Shown one piece after another: positions 9,203 through 18,871 of a stretch of 64,000 nt of DNA (within the stretch, counting starts at the first letter, position 1; each line of letters opens with the position of its first letter). Origin of the DNA: Stenotrophomonas maltophilia (GTDB taxonomy: Bacteria; Pseudomonadota; Gammaproteobacteria; Xanthomonadales; Xanthomonadaceae); NCBI RefSeq assembly GCF_002799245.1, contig NZ_NEQV01000001.1, positions 489,000 through 552,999 on the forward strand, written 5' to 3'. The notes below the pieces were generated by a model. The model searched no databases, was not told where the DNA came from, and worked only from the letters and a program-made list of their open reading frames with translations. The translations under genes were made by a program, and so were the position numbers.

Positions 9203-10775
9203 GGGCGTCCGCCTCTAACAAAGTCGCTTCAGGCATCCGATCCCTAGCCTTCTTGCACATCGAAACGCAATGCTCGACGGCGAGGATCAACTGGTCATTT
9301 GCGTTTACGATGACGTCTGCGCAGCCTGCCTCCCGGGTGCGCTCCTTCTCAGCGTATAGGTCCACCAACACCTCTTCATGCGGCCCGTCGATCCACGGCT
9401 GGAAGTGATAGCAGGTGTAACAAGAACGGTAGCCACTAGCGCAGAAGCCATAGTTCCCACAGGTTCCCACCGCGTGTTGGTGGTCGTTCGGCACCCGGCT
9501 TCGCGGATCGTCACCGCGAATTGCCTCACGTTCAGAGCGGACAAGCTTACCGAGACAGGCTTGCGCAAAGGGAGCGAGCTGGGCACCCACCAGCTCATTG
9601 ATGACCACCGCCTCCTGAGCAGTGTTCTCCGTGTACACACGCACGTTCTGAGTGTCGGAATGATCCAACAGATCAGCAATGATGACTGCACCGAAGCCCT
9701 CTCGACGAAGCTTGGTGCCCCGTGTGTGTCGGAATCGAATTGCTGAGAGACGAATGAACTCGCCAGTGCGCTCCGAACGTGCAGTCGACGCCTTAGCGCA
9801 ACGCTGCAGAGCGGAGTCGAACGAGTCGATCTTTGCGTGCAGCTGGTCGGGCGCACTGCCCATCAAAAGGTCAGTGAGTTCGTCGACGTGTTCCACACCC
9901 TCGATACGCTTGCGATTTAGAAAGATCGGCACTTCGCCTGCCAGCACGGGGTCTACTGTTCGCCCAATAGCTTCGGAAACTGCGGCGACGGACTGTCGAT
10001 GCTGCTGCCGAAGCACCAGATATAGGTCTTCAAGAATGGCAAGAGACCGGAAGGCACCACGGAACGCGAGGCCGCGTTGCTTTGCTCGCGGAATGTTGAG
10101 CCTGAACATTGGCGTACCTTCACCAGTCTCCCGAATCATGTCCCGTCCCCTAAGTGCTGCAATCTGGACAGGACGTCGCGCGGTCATCGCCAAGGTAAGC
10201 AGATAGGCGTAGTCCTCAAATGCGATGTCCTTCCGTGCTGCCGCAAGATTCGCCCAATCCAAGATCGCAGCCATCTCAAGGTCGGTGTAAGGTCCACTCT
10301 CAGGGCAACCACTGGCGACGGCCACGCCTTTTTCGTTCCCCTGTATTCGCCAACCCTGTAGTAGATCAACGACTTCATCGGTGATGCCTTCAAACCCGTA
10401 GTCGTACCATGCAAGCAGAAATCCCTTCAGCCCACCCAACTGATATTGCTCGTCTGTCGCAAGGCTGGCGCGCCAATTGATGAGGTCGGACACCGTCACC
10501 CGTGACGCTCCGGTGTCCCGCAAGTATCGCTTGAAACGCGTCTCCATATTTCGCGTATGACGAGCAGATGCCTCTTCCGCATAGCGCAACAGCGTGGCGC
10601 GAAAGCCAGCTTCGGCTATAGCGTCAATAGCCCCTGGAAGACCAAGCGCGATCTGCACGTCCTTATTCAATCGCCAGTGGTCATCCGTAGGTTCAAATGG
10701 ATAACCGTCCTTAGACACTGCTCGAGCTATCGACTTCCGCTCGGCATCGACCTGCTTTGGCTTAACGCGGACCAT
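9195..10775 (-). CDS. Tyrosine recombinase with C-terminal cysteine cluster (second of module)
   Basis: A 526-residue integrase-family protein. Readable elements are the first catalytic arginine (MTARRPVQIAAL), the second arginine in RFRHTRGTKLRREG, the histidine in LLDHSDTQ and the tyrosine in VRVYTENT. The histidine of the HxxR box is replaced by isoleucine, so the active site is slightly degenerate. A cysteine cluster (CGNYGFCASGYRSCYTC) follows the catalytic domain, echoing the third recombinase. I choose the ATG at 10775 (MVRVKPKQ), which gives a 14-bp overlap with the upstream gene; a longer frame up to 10904 would run deep into that gene. Confidence 0.85.
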   Translation of the reverse strand: MVRVKPKQVDAERKSIARAVSKDGYPFEPTDDHWRLNKDVQIALGLPGAIDAIAEAGFRATLLRYAEEASARHTRNMETRFKRYLRDTGASRVTVSDLINWRASLATDEQYQLGGLKGFLLAWYDYGFEGITDEVVDLLQGWRIQGNEKGVAVASGCPESGPYTDLEMAAILDWANLAAARKDIAFEDYAYLLTLAMTARRPVQIAALRGRDMIRETGEGTPMFRLNIPRAKQRGLAFRGAFRSLAILEDLYLVLRQQHRQSVAAVSEAIGRTVDPVLAGEVPIFLNRKRIEGVEHVDELTDLLMGSAPDQLHAKIDSFDSALQRCAKASTARSERTGEFIRLSAIRFRHTRGTKLRREGFGAVIIADLLDHSDTQNVRVYTENTAQEAVVINELVGAQLAPFAQACLGKLVRSEREAIRGDDPRSRVPNDHQHAVGTCGNYGFCASGYRSCYTCYHFQPWIDGPHEEVLVDLYAEKERTREAGCADVIVNANDQLILAVEHCVSMCKKARDRMPEATLLEADAHG

Positions 10776-12087
10776 CGCCGTCTTCCTTAGAGTTATCGCT
10801 GGTCTTGGGACGACCTGCCTGCACCCGACGAGCAGCCTTGTCGCTGGCTTCACGGATGTGGCGCCGGTTGTACGTCGCTCCCGAGGTCTTGCTGCGATGA
10901 CCATTCAGGAACGCACGAACATCCAGTTCCTTAGCCTCACTGATCGGCGACGCCTCAGCATCTTCCCCTGACCGGCTCTTGGCGTTGTGCTTGTCAATGC
11001 TGACGGAAAGCTCGTAGTTGAAGTGGTGTCGAAAGGCATGGGGATGGATAGCCTCGAAGGCGGAGTCAACCGCGCGCATCCGGGAAAAGATCTGACTGCT
11101 TAGTGCTGAGGCGGAGAGCGGCTTACCCCATGTGCTGCCCTTCCTGTGCGAGACAAGCAGGTAGGGGTGCCGTCTGGCGGGGCCGATCTTGGGGCGCACC
11201 TTCAACATGTAACGGTCGATCTGGTTGGCTAGCATCTCAGGCAGCGGCAGCGGACGCTCCTTGGTCTTGGCTACCGGCTGATAGCGCCGCGAGTCATGCT
11301 TATCGTCCTGATTGCGCCGAACCCAGACGTGCGGCTCATGGCCCAAATCGAATTGATCGAGCCGCAGACTCAATAGCTCCCCTCGCCGCATTCCGGTGTG
11401 CCGCAGCAGCCCGAAGATAATAGCATTTCGCAGTTGGACTTCCGGGTGCCGGAACGGGTTTCGCGGGTTTCCCTCGGCACCTATCGCCATGAATCGCTCG
11501 ACCAACTCAGAAGGGGGGGAGCGCAGATCCGATTCGTCGGCCCTCTGCTTTGCCAACCCGCGGGGCCGATGTTTACGGATGGTCCTGGCCATCCGCGCGA
11601 TTTCCTGCGCGGTCCGTGACGGGTTCTGATGCTGTGTAACGACTGAAGCCGTAAATTCCAGATAGTCGGCGAACGTGCTGATCCGATTGAAGTGTTGCTG
11701 CCCACCAATGGTGGCCAGAGCCCGACTTGAGGAAACTCGCGCCTCAAGGAAATCTACGACGACGCCCCGTTCCTTTTCACCGTCTCCAGCAGAACTCAAC
11801 TCCCGCATGTCGAGCTTGGCGAAATCCCGCAGCGAAACTATGTCTGCAACCGAGAGAAAGCGTCCGCTGCGGAACTCTGTAATCAGGTCTCGGCCATTGG
11901 CCTGCTCCCAGCGCAAGAGCACGAGGAGATCGGCAAGCTTGTTCCGGATCGTGTTTACGGCCGCCCCTGCATTCCGAAGCTGGGAAGTAGCGAACAGGGT
12001 CGGATAGAACAAAGGCATGCCCTGCTCATCATGGAGCATTGGGACTCGCTCCCCTTCGCCAAGCACATGAACTGACAGCATGGGCAT
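10762..12087 (-). CDS. Tyrosine recombinase (first of module)
   Basis: A 441-residue integrase with complete catalytic motifs: HTGMRRGELLSLR (first arginine), HAFRHHFN (HxxR), NGHRSKTSGATYNRR (histidine and nucleophilic tyrosine). It corresponds in size to the TnpA-type member of Tn554-like operons. The start is uncertain: ATG at 12087 or 12081 (the latter has AAAGGG at good spacing) or an upstream TTG at 12120. It is the promoter-proximal gene of a four-gene operon in which all genes overlap or nearly touch. The upstream 12090-12160 stretch is AT-rich and should hold the promoter. It points away from ssb, so the element end probably lies between 12090 and 12165. Confidence 0.88.
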   Translation of the reverse strand: MPMLSVHVLGEGERVPMLHDEQGMPLFYPTLFATSQLRNAGAAVNTIRNKLADLLVLLRWEQANGRDLITEFRSGRFLSVADIVSLRDFAKLDMRELSSAGDGEKERGVVVDFLEARVSSSRALATIGGQQHFNRISTFADYLEFTASVVTQHQNPSRTAQEIARMARTIRKHRPRGLAKQRADESDLRSPPSELVERFMAIGAEGNPRNPFRHPEVQLRNAIIFGLLRHTGMRRGELLSLRLDQFDLGHEPHVWVRRNQDDKHDSRRYQPVAKTKERPLPLPEMLANQIDRYMLKVRPKIGPARRHPYLLVSHRKGSTWGKPLSASALSSQIFSRMRAVDSAFEAIHPHAFRHHFNYELSVSIDKHNAKSRSGEDAEASPISEAKELDVRAFLNGHRSKTSGATYNRRHIREASDKAARRVQAGRPKTSDNSKEDGDGPR

Positions 12088-12158
12088 CGCCCTTTTTTTA
12101 CTTTTTCCCCATGCACACAACTATATATGAAATTCTCAACAGTGCAAGAACCATTGAA

Positions 12159-12186
12159 AAACAGAAAGCCCCGTAAAAACGGGGCT
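12159..12186 (-). terminator. Rho-independent terminator of ssb
   Basis: On the minus strand a 7-bp stem AGCCCCG/CGGGGCT with a 6-base loop is followed by TTCTGTTTTT. It lies 40 bp after the ssb stop codon and separates ssb from the recombinase operon. Confidence 0.75.
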
Positions 12187-12225
12187 CTCCGTGGATCTAT
12201 ATCACCACTCTCGATCTAGTATTCG

Positions 12226-12804
12226 CTAGAACGGAATATCGTCGTCAGCGAAGTCATCCATCGGCGGCGCCGACTGCTGCGGCTGCGGGCGCTGGTTGCC
12301 ACCCTGGTTGCCGTAACCGCCGCCCTGGTTGCCGCCCTGGTTGCCATAGCCGCCGCCCTGGCCACCCCGCTGGCCACCGCCACCGCCGCCATACTCCTGA
12401 CGCGGAGCCTGCTGGCGCTGCGGACGCTCGCCGCCACCGAAGTTGCCACCACCGCCGCCACCGCCTTCACCGCGGCCGCCCAGCATCTGCATTTCATCGG
12501 CGATGATATCGGTGGAGTACTTCTCCACGCCGTCCTGGCCGGTGTACTTGTCGTAGCGCAGGCTGCCTTCGACGTAGACCGAGCTGCCCTTGCGCAGGTA
12601 CTCGCCGGCGATCTCGCCGAGCTTGCCGAAGAACACCACACGGTGCCATTCGGTACGTTCCTGCTGGTTGCCATCCTTGTCCTTGCGGACGCTGGTGGTG
12701 GCCAGGCTGATGCGGGTGATCGCCATGCCGCCCTGGGTGTACTTCACGTCCGGGTCGTTGCCGAGATTGCCGACCAGGATGACTTTGTTGATGCCGCGCG
12801 CCAT
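12226..12804 (-). CDS. ssb: Single-stranded DNA-binding protein
   Basis: Essential protein that coats single-stranded DNA in replication, recombination and repair. The 192-residue product opens with [15 protein letters not shown] and an OB fold (to about residue 110), continues with a long low-complexity linker of Gly, Gln and Asn repeats (GGYGNQGG units), and ends in the acidic tip DFADDDIPF that recruits partner enzymes. I use the ATG at 12804; the open frame extends far upstream but only non-coding sequence is added. It is monocistronic and transcribed toward the acquired island. The length of the linker repeats may differ between strains. Confidence 0.97.
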   Translation of the reverse strand: MARGINKVILVGNLGNDPDVKYTQGGMAITRISLATTSVRKDKDGNQQERTEWHRVVFFGKLGEIAGEYLRKGSSVYVEGSLRYDKYTGQDGVEKYSTDIIADEMQMLGGRGEGGGGGGGNFGGGERPQRQQAPRQEYGGGGGGQRGGQGGGYGNQGGNQGGGYGNQGGNQRPQPQQSAPPMDDFADDDIPF

Positions 12805-13095
12805 AGGTACCTTCGTCCGTTGTCCAGGGGCAGACCGCCAGTGATAGCACAGCCCCGGCCGGGGTGCAGTACGCTGGGCCGCCCCAGTTGAAATTTGGGG
12901 GAATGCAAGAACGATGCATCTTAGCATTGCCGCCGCCGCCCGCCCGGTCAGAAGCCACCGGCTGCATCGAAGGATTGGACTGATTTCCTTGTCCGGCAAT
13001 GACTTAGCCTCGCCTCGGCGGACATCCGGAGGGGCATTCGCGTCTGCCCATGGCATCATGCCCGGGCACCTTCCCCTGCCCCCTTCCGCGTGCCC

Positions 13096-14127
13096 ATGAC
13101 CATCAAAGGCAAAGCCACCTCCCTGGACATCGCCCACCTGGCCGGGGTCTCCCAGCCCACCGTGTCGCGAGCCCTGCGGGGCAGCCCGATGGTCAACGCC
13201 GAGACCCGCGAGCGCATCCTGCGCATCGCCCGCGAGCTGAACTACAAGGTCGACAAGAATGCCTCCAGCCTGCGGCTGCGCAATGCCGGCACCCTGGCCC
13301 TGCTGTTCTTCGAGGACCCGACCAACGACGACTCGCTGATCAACCCGTTCTTCCATTCGATGCTGGGCTCGATCACCCGCGCCTGCGCCCTGCACGGGCA
13401 GGACCTGCTGGTCTCGTTCCAGCAGCTGTCCACCGACTGGCAGGCCGATTACGAGGACAGCAACAAGGCCGACGGCATCATCCTGCTCGGCTACGGCGAC
13501 TACCACGAATCACGCGACCGCCTGCAGCGGCTGGTCGAACAGGGCACGCACTTCGTGCGCTGGGGCGCCGCCCTGCCCGGCCAGCCCGGCGTGTCGATCG
13601 GCAGCGACAACTTCCAGGGCGGGCACGACATCACTACCCACCTGCTGCTGCAGGGCTGCCGCCGCATCGCCTTCCTCGGCCACGCCTCCAGCCATTACCC
13701 CGAATTCCAGGAGCGCTACCGCGGCCATGTCGCGGCCCTGCAGGAACACGGCCTGGCCGCCGAACCGGCGCTGCAGCACGATGCGATCACCACCGAAGCC
13801 TCCGGCCAGGAGGCCTGCCAGGCCCTGCTGGCCCACGGTGAACCGATCGATGCGATCTGCGCGGCCAGCGACCTGATCGCCATCGGCGCGATGCGCGCCC
13901 TGCGCGAAGCCGGGCTGCGGGTGCCGCAGGACGTGGCGGTGACCGGCTTCGACGACATCCCGCTGGCGGCCTCCGTTTCCCCTGCGCTGACCACCGTGCA
14001 GCAGGACACCAAGCAGGCCGGGCAGTTGCTGGTGGAACGCCTGCTGGCACTGATCGGCCGGCAGCCGGTGGACAGCCAGAGCATCCCGGTGAAGCTGGTG
14101 GTGCGCGAATCCTCCCTGCGCGGATAA
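13096..14127 (+). CDS. LacI-family transcriptional regulator
   Basis: Sugar-responsive repressor of 343 residues. The N-terminal helix-turn-helix is typical ([21 protein letters not shown], then the hinge-forming region ending [14 protein letters not shown]), followed by a periplasmic-binding-protein-like effector domain ([50 protein letters not shown]). The start is ATG at 13096; a GTG at 13090 in frame is possible. The gene stands alone, divergent from ssb. It is a candidate for the regulator that binds the palindrome repeated in the glucan locus 12-19 kb downstream, but no copy of that palindrome is visible in its own promoter, so the link is inference. Confidence 0.9.
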   Translation: MTIKGKATSLDIAHLAGVSQPTVSRALRGSPMVNAETRERILRIARELNYKVDKNASSLRLRNAGTLALLFFEDPTNDDSLINPFFHSMLGSITRACALHGQDLLVSFQQLSTDWQADYEDSNKADGIILLGYGDYHESRDRLQRLVEQGTHFVRWGAALPGQPGVSIGSDNFQGGHDITTHLLLQGCRRIAFLGHASSHYPEFQERYRGHVAALQEHGLAAEPALQHDAITTEASGQEACQALLAHGEPIDAICAASDLIAIGAMRALREAGLRVPQDVAVTGFDDIPLAASVSPALTTVQQDTKQAGQLLVERLLALIGRQPVDSQSIPVKLVVRESSLRG

Positions 14128-14256
14128 GCGCCGCAGGGCTGGCGCCCCGGCCAACGCACGACGGCAGGAATCTCCCCCCATGACCAACGGCGGATGCGCA
14201 CGGACGCGATTGCGCGGATAACCCGCAGACATTGCCCATGGAAAGGTGTACGTCGC

Positions 14257-15159
14257 ATGCTGAAGATCGATTCGCTGTCCAAGACGTACGCCAACGGCGT
14301 GCATGCCCTCAACAACGTCAACCTGGATATTCCGCGCGGCATGTTCGGCCTGCTTGGCCCGAACGGCGCCGGCAAGTCTTCGCTGATGCGCACGCTGTCC
14401 ACCCTGCAGGAGGCCGACAGCGGCACGGCCACCCTCAGCATTCCGGGCGAGGCACCGATCGACGTGCTGCGCGACAAGGACGCCGTGCGCCGCCGGCTGG
14501 GCTACCTGCCGCAGGATTTCGGCGTGTACCCGAAAGTCAGCGCGCTGGACCTGCTGGAACATTTCGCGGTGCTCAAGGGCCTGACCCAGCGCGGCCAGCG
14601 CCGCGAGGTGGTCGATGGACTGCTGCAGCAGGTGAACCTGTGGGACGCGCGCAAGCGCAAGCTCGGCACCTACTCCGGCGGCATGCGCCAGCGCTTCGGC
14701 ATCGCCCAGGCACTGCTGGGTGACCCGCGGCTGGTGATCGTCGATGAACCCACCGCCGGCCTCGACCCGGAGGAACGCAACCGCTTCCTCAACCTGCTGG
14801 CGGCGATCGGCGAGAACGTGGCGGTGATCCTGTCTACCCACATCGTCGAGGACGTGACCGACCTGTGCCCGACGATGGCGATCATGAACAAGGGCCAGGT
14901 GCTGCTGACCGGCCGCCCTGCCGAGGCCATCGACGCCCTGCAGCACCAGGTCTGGCGCAAGCAGGTCGATCCTTCGGAACTGGCCGACCATGAAGCGCGC
15001 TACGTGGTGCTGTCGACCCGCCTGGTCGGTGGCCGCCCGGTGATCCACGTGCACAGCGCCAACGACCCGGGTGACGGCTTTGCGGCCGTGGCGCCCGACC
15101 TCGAGGACGTGTACTTCCAGCGCCTGCGCCTGCAGGCCCGTGCCCGCGCGGCAGCCTGA
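14257..15159 (+). CDS. ABC transporter ATP-binding protein
   Basis: ATPase of a two-component ABC-2 type system. The 300-residue protein has Walker A GPNGAGKSS, a Q-loop region LPQDFG, the signature YSGGMRQRFG and Walker B LVIVDEPTAGLD, followed by the H-loop ILSTHIVED. The start at 14257 (MLKIDSLSK) has AAAGG upstream; a longer frame to 14194 adds no domain. It is followed after 12 bp by the permease-aminopeptidase fusion, so both form one operon. The most C-terminal 80 residues are the variable regulatory tail seen in CcmA/NatA-like ATPases. Confidence 0.93.
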   Translation: MLKIDSLSKTYANGVHALNNVNLDIPRGMFGLLGPNGAGKSSLMRTLSTLQEADSGTATLSIPGEAPIDVLRDKDAVRRRLGYLPQDFGVYPKVSALDLLEHFAVLKGLTQRGQRREVVDGLLQQVNLWDARKRKLGTYSGGMRQRFGIAQALLGDPRLVIVDEPTAGLDPEERNRFLNLLAAIGENVAVILSTHIVEDVTDLCPTMAIMNKGQVLLTGRPAEAIDALQHQVWRKQVDPSELADHEARYVVLSTRLVGGRPVIHVHSANDPGDGFAAVAPDLEDVYFQRLRLQARARAAA

Positions 15160-15171
15160 GCGGAGCACGCC

Positions 15172-18100
15172 ATGATCCTCAACTTCTTCCGCTTCGAGCT
15201 GCGCGAGCAGCTGCGTTCCCCACTGCTGTGGCTGCTGGCCGGACTGTTCGCCCTGCTTGCCTTCGCCGCCGCCTCCAGCGACGCCGTACAGATCGGCGGT
15301 GGCACCGGCAACGTGCACAGCAACGCGCCCACCGTGATCGCGCAGATGCTGGGCATCTTCACCCTGCTCGGCATGCTGGTGACCGCCCTGTTCGTCAGCA
15401 ATGCGCTGTTGCGTGACTTTGAACTGGGCACCGCCGAGCTGATCTTCGCCAGCCCGGTGAAGCGCCGCGATTACCTGGCCGGGCGCATCGCCGCTGCCCT
15501 GGCCACCGGGTTGCTGGTCTACGTGCTGATCGCGTTCGGGCTGTGGCTGGCGCCGTTCATGCCCTGGGTCGATCCCGAACGCATGGGGCCGATCAGCTGG
15601 CAGGGCTATGCCTGGACATTCGCGGTCATCGTCATTCCGAACCTGTTGTTCACCACGGCACTGCTGTCGCTGCTGGCAGCACTGACCCGTTCGATCCTGT
15701 GGGTCTACATCGGCCTGGTGGCCTACCTGGTGCTGTTCGGTGCCAGTGCCGCGCTGTTGCGGGACATCGACAACACCTGGATCGCGGTGCTGAGCGAGCC
15801 GCTGGGCATGCGTGCGCTCGGCCGCACCATCCGCTACTGGTCCACCGCCGAACGCAACAGCGGCATTCCCGCGCTGACCGGTTACCTGCTGGCCAACCGC
15901 GTCCTGTGGCTGGGCGTGGCGGCAGCGCTGTTCGCCGCTACCTTCGCGCTGTTCCGAACCGAACGCAGTGGCAGCGGCCGTCGTCGCTGGGGCCGCAGGC
16001 AGGCGCAGCCGGGTGCCGATGCCGCCACCGTCCGCCCCGCCCTCGCCACGTTGCCACGCGTGGTACCAGCCTTCACCACGACCACTGCCTGGCAGCAGTT
16101 CCTGCGCCAGGTGCGATTCGACACAGTCGGCGTACTGCGCAGCGTTCCGTTCATCGTGCTGCTGGTGCTGGGGCTGGCCAACTTCCTGCCCAGCGCGCTG
16201 TTCCGGCAGACGCTGTATGGCACCTCGATCTGGCCGGTCACCTCGCAGATGATCATGGGCCTGCAGGGCGCCTTCAGCTGGCTGCTGGTGATCATCGTGC
16301 TGTTCTTCGCCGGTGAACTGGTCTGGAAGGAACGCGGCGCGCGCATCAACGAAGTGACCGATGCCATGCCGGTGCCGAACTGGGTGCCGCTGCTGGCCAA
16401 GTTCACCGCACTGCTGGCGGTCATCGCCTGCTTCCAGGCGGCGGGTGCGCTGGCCGCGATGGGCGTGCAGCTGGCCAAGGGCTACACCCACCTGGAACCG
16501 ATGCTGTACCTGCGCAGCCTGGCGCTGGATTCGGTGGTGTACGTGCTGATGGGCGGCATGGCGCTGGTACTGCAGGTGCTGACCAACAACAAGTTCGTCG
16601 GCTATGCGCTGCTGATCGTAGTGATGATCGGCCAGGGCGTGCTGGGCATGCTCGACTACACGCAGAACATCTACAACTTCGGCAGTTGGCCGATCGCCCC
16701 CTATTCGGACATGAATGGCTATGGCCACTTCCTCACCGGGCAGCTGGCGTTCCAGGGCTATTGGGCGTTGTTCCTGCTCGCATTGATGTGCGTGGCCTCC
16801 GCGTTCTGGGTGCGCGGTGTCAGCCAGGGCCTGCGCCAGCGCCTGGCGCTGGCCGGTCGTCGCCTGCGTGGGCCGACTGGCACCTTCGCCGGGTTGGCGG
16901 CACTGGCCTTCGTCGGCGTGGGTGGCTGGCTGTACTGGAGCACCAACATCCGCAACGAGTTCGTATCACCGGACCAGCAGCTGGATCTGCAGGCCCGCTA
17001 CGAGCGCGAGCTGTCGAAGTACCGAAACCTGCCGCAACCGCGCGTCGTGGCGGTGGACAATCGGGTGGACCTGTTCCCGGAATCGCAGTCGATGGTGATC
17101 GACGCGAACTGGACGGTACGCAACACGCACGCCGTGCCGATCCAGGAGGTGCATGTCTCGATGGGTGATGACAAGCAGCTGGTCGCGGTCGATCTGGGAG
17201 GACAGACCCTGTCGATGCACGATGCCGATCTCGGCTACCGCATCTACCGCCTGCAGAAGCCGCTGCAACCCGGTGAATCCCGCAGCGTGCATTTCCGGGT
17301 GGTGCAGAAGCCCAACGGCATCACCGCCGGCCTGGCACCGAGCAACATCGTGGATAACGGCACGTTCTTCAACAGCCGCGTGCTGCCCTCGTTCGGCTAC
17401 AACGAGGGGGCCGAGATCAGCGACCGCAACGAGCGCCGCAAGCGTGACCTCGGCGAACCTCGGCGCATGCCCAGGCTGGAAGACGAAGCCGCACGTGCCA
17501 ACACCTACATCTCCAACGATGCCGACTGGCTCGACTTCCGCACCACGGTCTGCACCGCGCCGGACCAGGTCGCGCTGGCGCCGGGCTACCTGCGGCATGA
17601 GACCACGGTCAACGGCCGGCGCTGCTTCAGCTACGCCATGGACCGGCCGATGCTGAATTTCTACGCCTACCTGTCGGCGCGCTGGGAAGTGCGCAAGGCG
17701 AAGTACAAGGACATCCCGATCGAGATCTACTTCGACCCGGCGCACGGCTACAACGTGGACCGGATGATCGAAGCGGTTCAGAAATCGCTGGGCTACTACG
17801 AAGCGAACTTCACCCCGTACCAGCACCGCCAGGTGCGCATCATCGAGTTCCCGGGCTATGCCCGCTTCGCGCAGTCGTTCGCCAATACCATCCCCTACTC
17901 CGAGGCCATCGGCTTCATCGCCGACCTGCGCGACCCGGACAAGGTGGACTACGTGTTCTACGTGACCGCGCACGAGATCGCGCACCAGTGGTGGGCACAC
18001 CAGGTGATCGGTGCCAACGTGCAGGGCGCCACGGTACTGTCCGAATCGCTGTCGCAGTACTCGGCGCTGATGGTGATGGAGCAGGAGTACGGCCGCCAGC

Positions 18101-18756
18101 ACATGCGCCAGTTCCTCAAGCGCGAGCTGGACGGCTACCTGTCCGGCCGCGGCGGCGAGGCCATCGAGGAACAGCCGCTGGAGCGCGTGGAGAACCAGCA
18201 GTACATCCACTACCAGAAGGGTTCGCTGGTGTTCTACCGCCTGCGCGAGGAGATCGGCGAACAGGCGCTGAACCGTGCGTTGAAGCGCTTCCTGCAGGAC
18301 AAGGGGTACCAGCAGCCGCCGTATACCACTTCACGCGAGCTGCTTGGCTACATCCGCGCCGAGACCCCGGCCGACCGCCAGCAGCTGGTCACCGACCTGT
18401 TCGAGAAGATCAGCTTCTACGACAACCGCGTGATGGCCGCCAGCGCCCGCAAGCGCGATGACGGCCGCTACGATGTGACCCTGGATCTGCACGCCGCCAA
18501 GCAGTACGCCGACGGCAAGGGCAAGGAAAGCGACGGCAGGATGGATGACTGGATCGAGATCGGCGTGTTTGCCAATGGGCCGTCGGGCAAGGAGCGCGAC
18601 CAGAAGGTGCTGTACCTGCAGCGCCACCACATCACCAGTGCCGAGCCGAAGATCACGGTGACGGTGGACGAAAAGCCGGATGAAGCGGGCTTCGACCCGT
18701 ACAACAAGCTGATCGACCGGGTGAGCGATGACAACCGGCGCAAGGTGACGATGTGA
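15172..18756 (+). CDS. ABC-2 permease fused to M1-family zinc aminopeptidase
   Basis: A 1194-residue two-part protein. The first half has about twelve hydrophobic segments of an ABC-2 permease in two blocks (residues 15-265 and 310-600). After a last transmembrane helix near residue 590 a large soluble domain follows with the gluzincin motif HEIAHQWW (HExxH from residue 934) and the zinc glutamate in LSESLSQYSALMVME. Fusions of this kind are annotated in many Bacteroidetes and Xanthomonadaceae genomes; the substrate is unknown. The topology suggests the peptidase domain is on one membrane face near the pore, perhaps trimming an exported or extracted peptide. The partner ATPase is 12 bp upstream. 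No frameshift is seen. Confidence 0.9.
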   Translation: MILNFFRFELREQLRSPLLWLLAGLFALLAFAAASSDAVQIGGGTGNVHSNAPTVIAQMLGIFTLLGMLVTALFVSNALLRDFELGTAELIFASPVKRRDYLAGRIAAALATGLLVYVLIAFGLWLAPFMPWVDPERMGPISWQGYAWTFAVIVIPNLLFTTALLSLLAALTRSILWVYIGLVAYLVLFGASAALLRDIDNTWIAVLSEPLGMRALGRTIRYWSTAERNSGIPALTGYLLANRVLWLGVAAALFAATFALFRTERSGSGRRRWGRRQAQPGADAATVRPALATLPRVVPAFTTTTAWQQFLRQVRFDTVGVLRSVPFIVLLVLGLANFLPSALFRQTLYGTSIWPVTSQMIMGLQGAFSWLLVIIVLFFAGELVWKERGARINEVTDAMPVPNWVPLLAKFTALLAVIACFQAAGALAAMGVQLAKGYTHLEPMLYLRSLALDSVVYVLMGGMALVLQVLTNNKFVGYALLIVVMIGQGVLGMLDYTQNIYNFGSWPIAPYSDMNGYGHFLTGQLAFQGYWALFLLALMCVASAFWVRGVSQGLRQRLALAGRRLRGPTGTFAGLAALAFVGVGGWLYWSTNIRNEFVSPDQQLDLQARYERELSKYRNLPQPRVVAVDNRVDLFPESQSMVIDANWTVRNTHAVPIQEVHVSMGDDKQLVAVDLGGQTLSMHDADLGYRIYRLQKPLQPGESRSVHFRVVQKPNGITAGLAPSNIVDNGTFFNSRVLPSFGYNEGAEISDRNERRKRDLGEPRRMPRLEDEAARANTYISNDADWLDFRTTVCTAPDQVALAPGYLRHETTVNGRRCFSYAMDRPMLNFYAYLSARWEVRKAKYKDIPIEIYFDPAHGYNVDRMIEAVQKSLGYYEANFTPYQHRQVRIIEFPGYARFAQSFANTIPYSEAIGFIADLRDPDKVDYVFYVTAHEIAHQWWAHQVIGANVQGATVLSESLSQYSALMVMEQEYGRQHMRQFLKRELDGYLSGRGGEAIEEQPLERVENQQYIHYQKGSLVFYRLREEIGEQALNRALKRFLQDKGYQQPPYTTSRELLGYIRAETPADRQQLVTDLFEKISFYDNRVMAASARKRDDGRYDVTLDLHAAKQYADGKGKESDGRMDDWIEIGVFANGPSGKERDQKVLYLQRHHITSAEPKITVTVDEKPDEAGFDPYNKLIDRVSDDNRRKVTM

Positions 18757-18762
18757 GCCGAA

Positions 18763-18790
18763 GGAGCGCCGGCAAGTGCGCCGGCGCTCC
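18763..18790. terminator. GC-rich hairpin after the permease-peptidase gene
   Basis: An 11-bp perfect stem (GGAGCGCCGGC and its complement) with a 6-base loop begins 7 bp after the stop codon. There is no T-run, so it may be a Rho-dependent end or mRNA-stabilising hairpin. A SMAG-type palindrome TGCCGAGCATGGCTCGGCA follows at 18816-18834. Confidence 0.5.
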
Positions 18791-18871
18791 CCGTCACACG
18801 GGTTCGGCGTGGAGCTGCCGAGCATGGCTCGGCACTGCTGGAGAGCAGTTTCTCTCGATCGCTGCGCGGAT

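Noticed and set aside
12226..13506. An N-terminal extension of ssb to 426 residues
   Set aside because: The SSB fold begins at MARGINKV; the extra residues are antisense to the LacI gene and intergenic sequence.
13510..16728. A 1072-codon open frame on the minus strand opposite the ABC genes
   Set aside because: It is antisense to well-supported genes with clear motifs, its product is low-complexity (His, Gln, Arg, Gly), and such long antisense frames are normal in high-GC genes.
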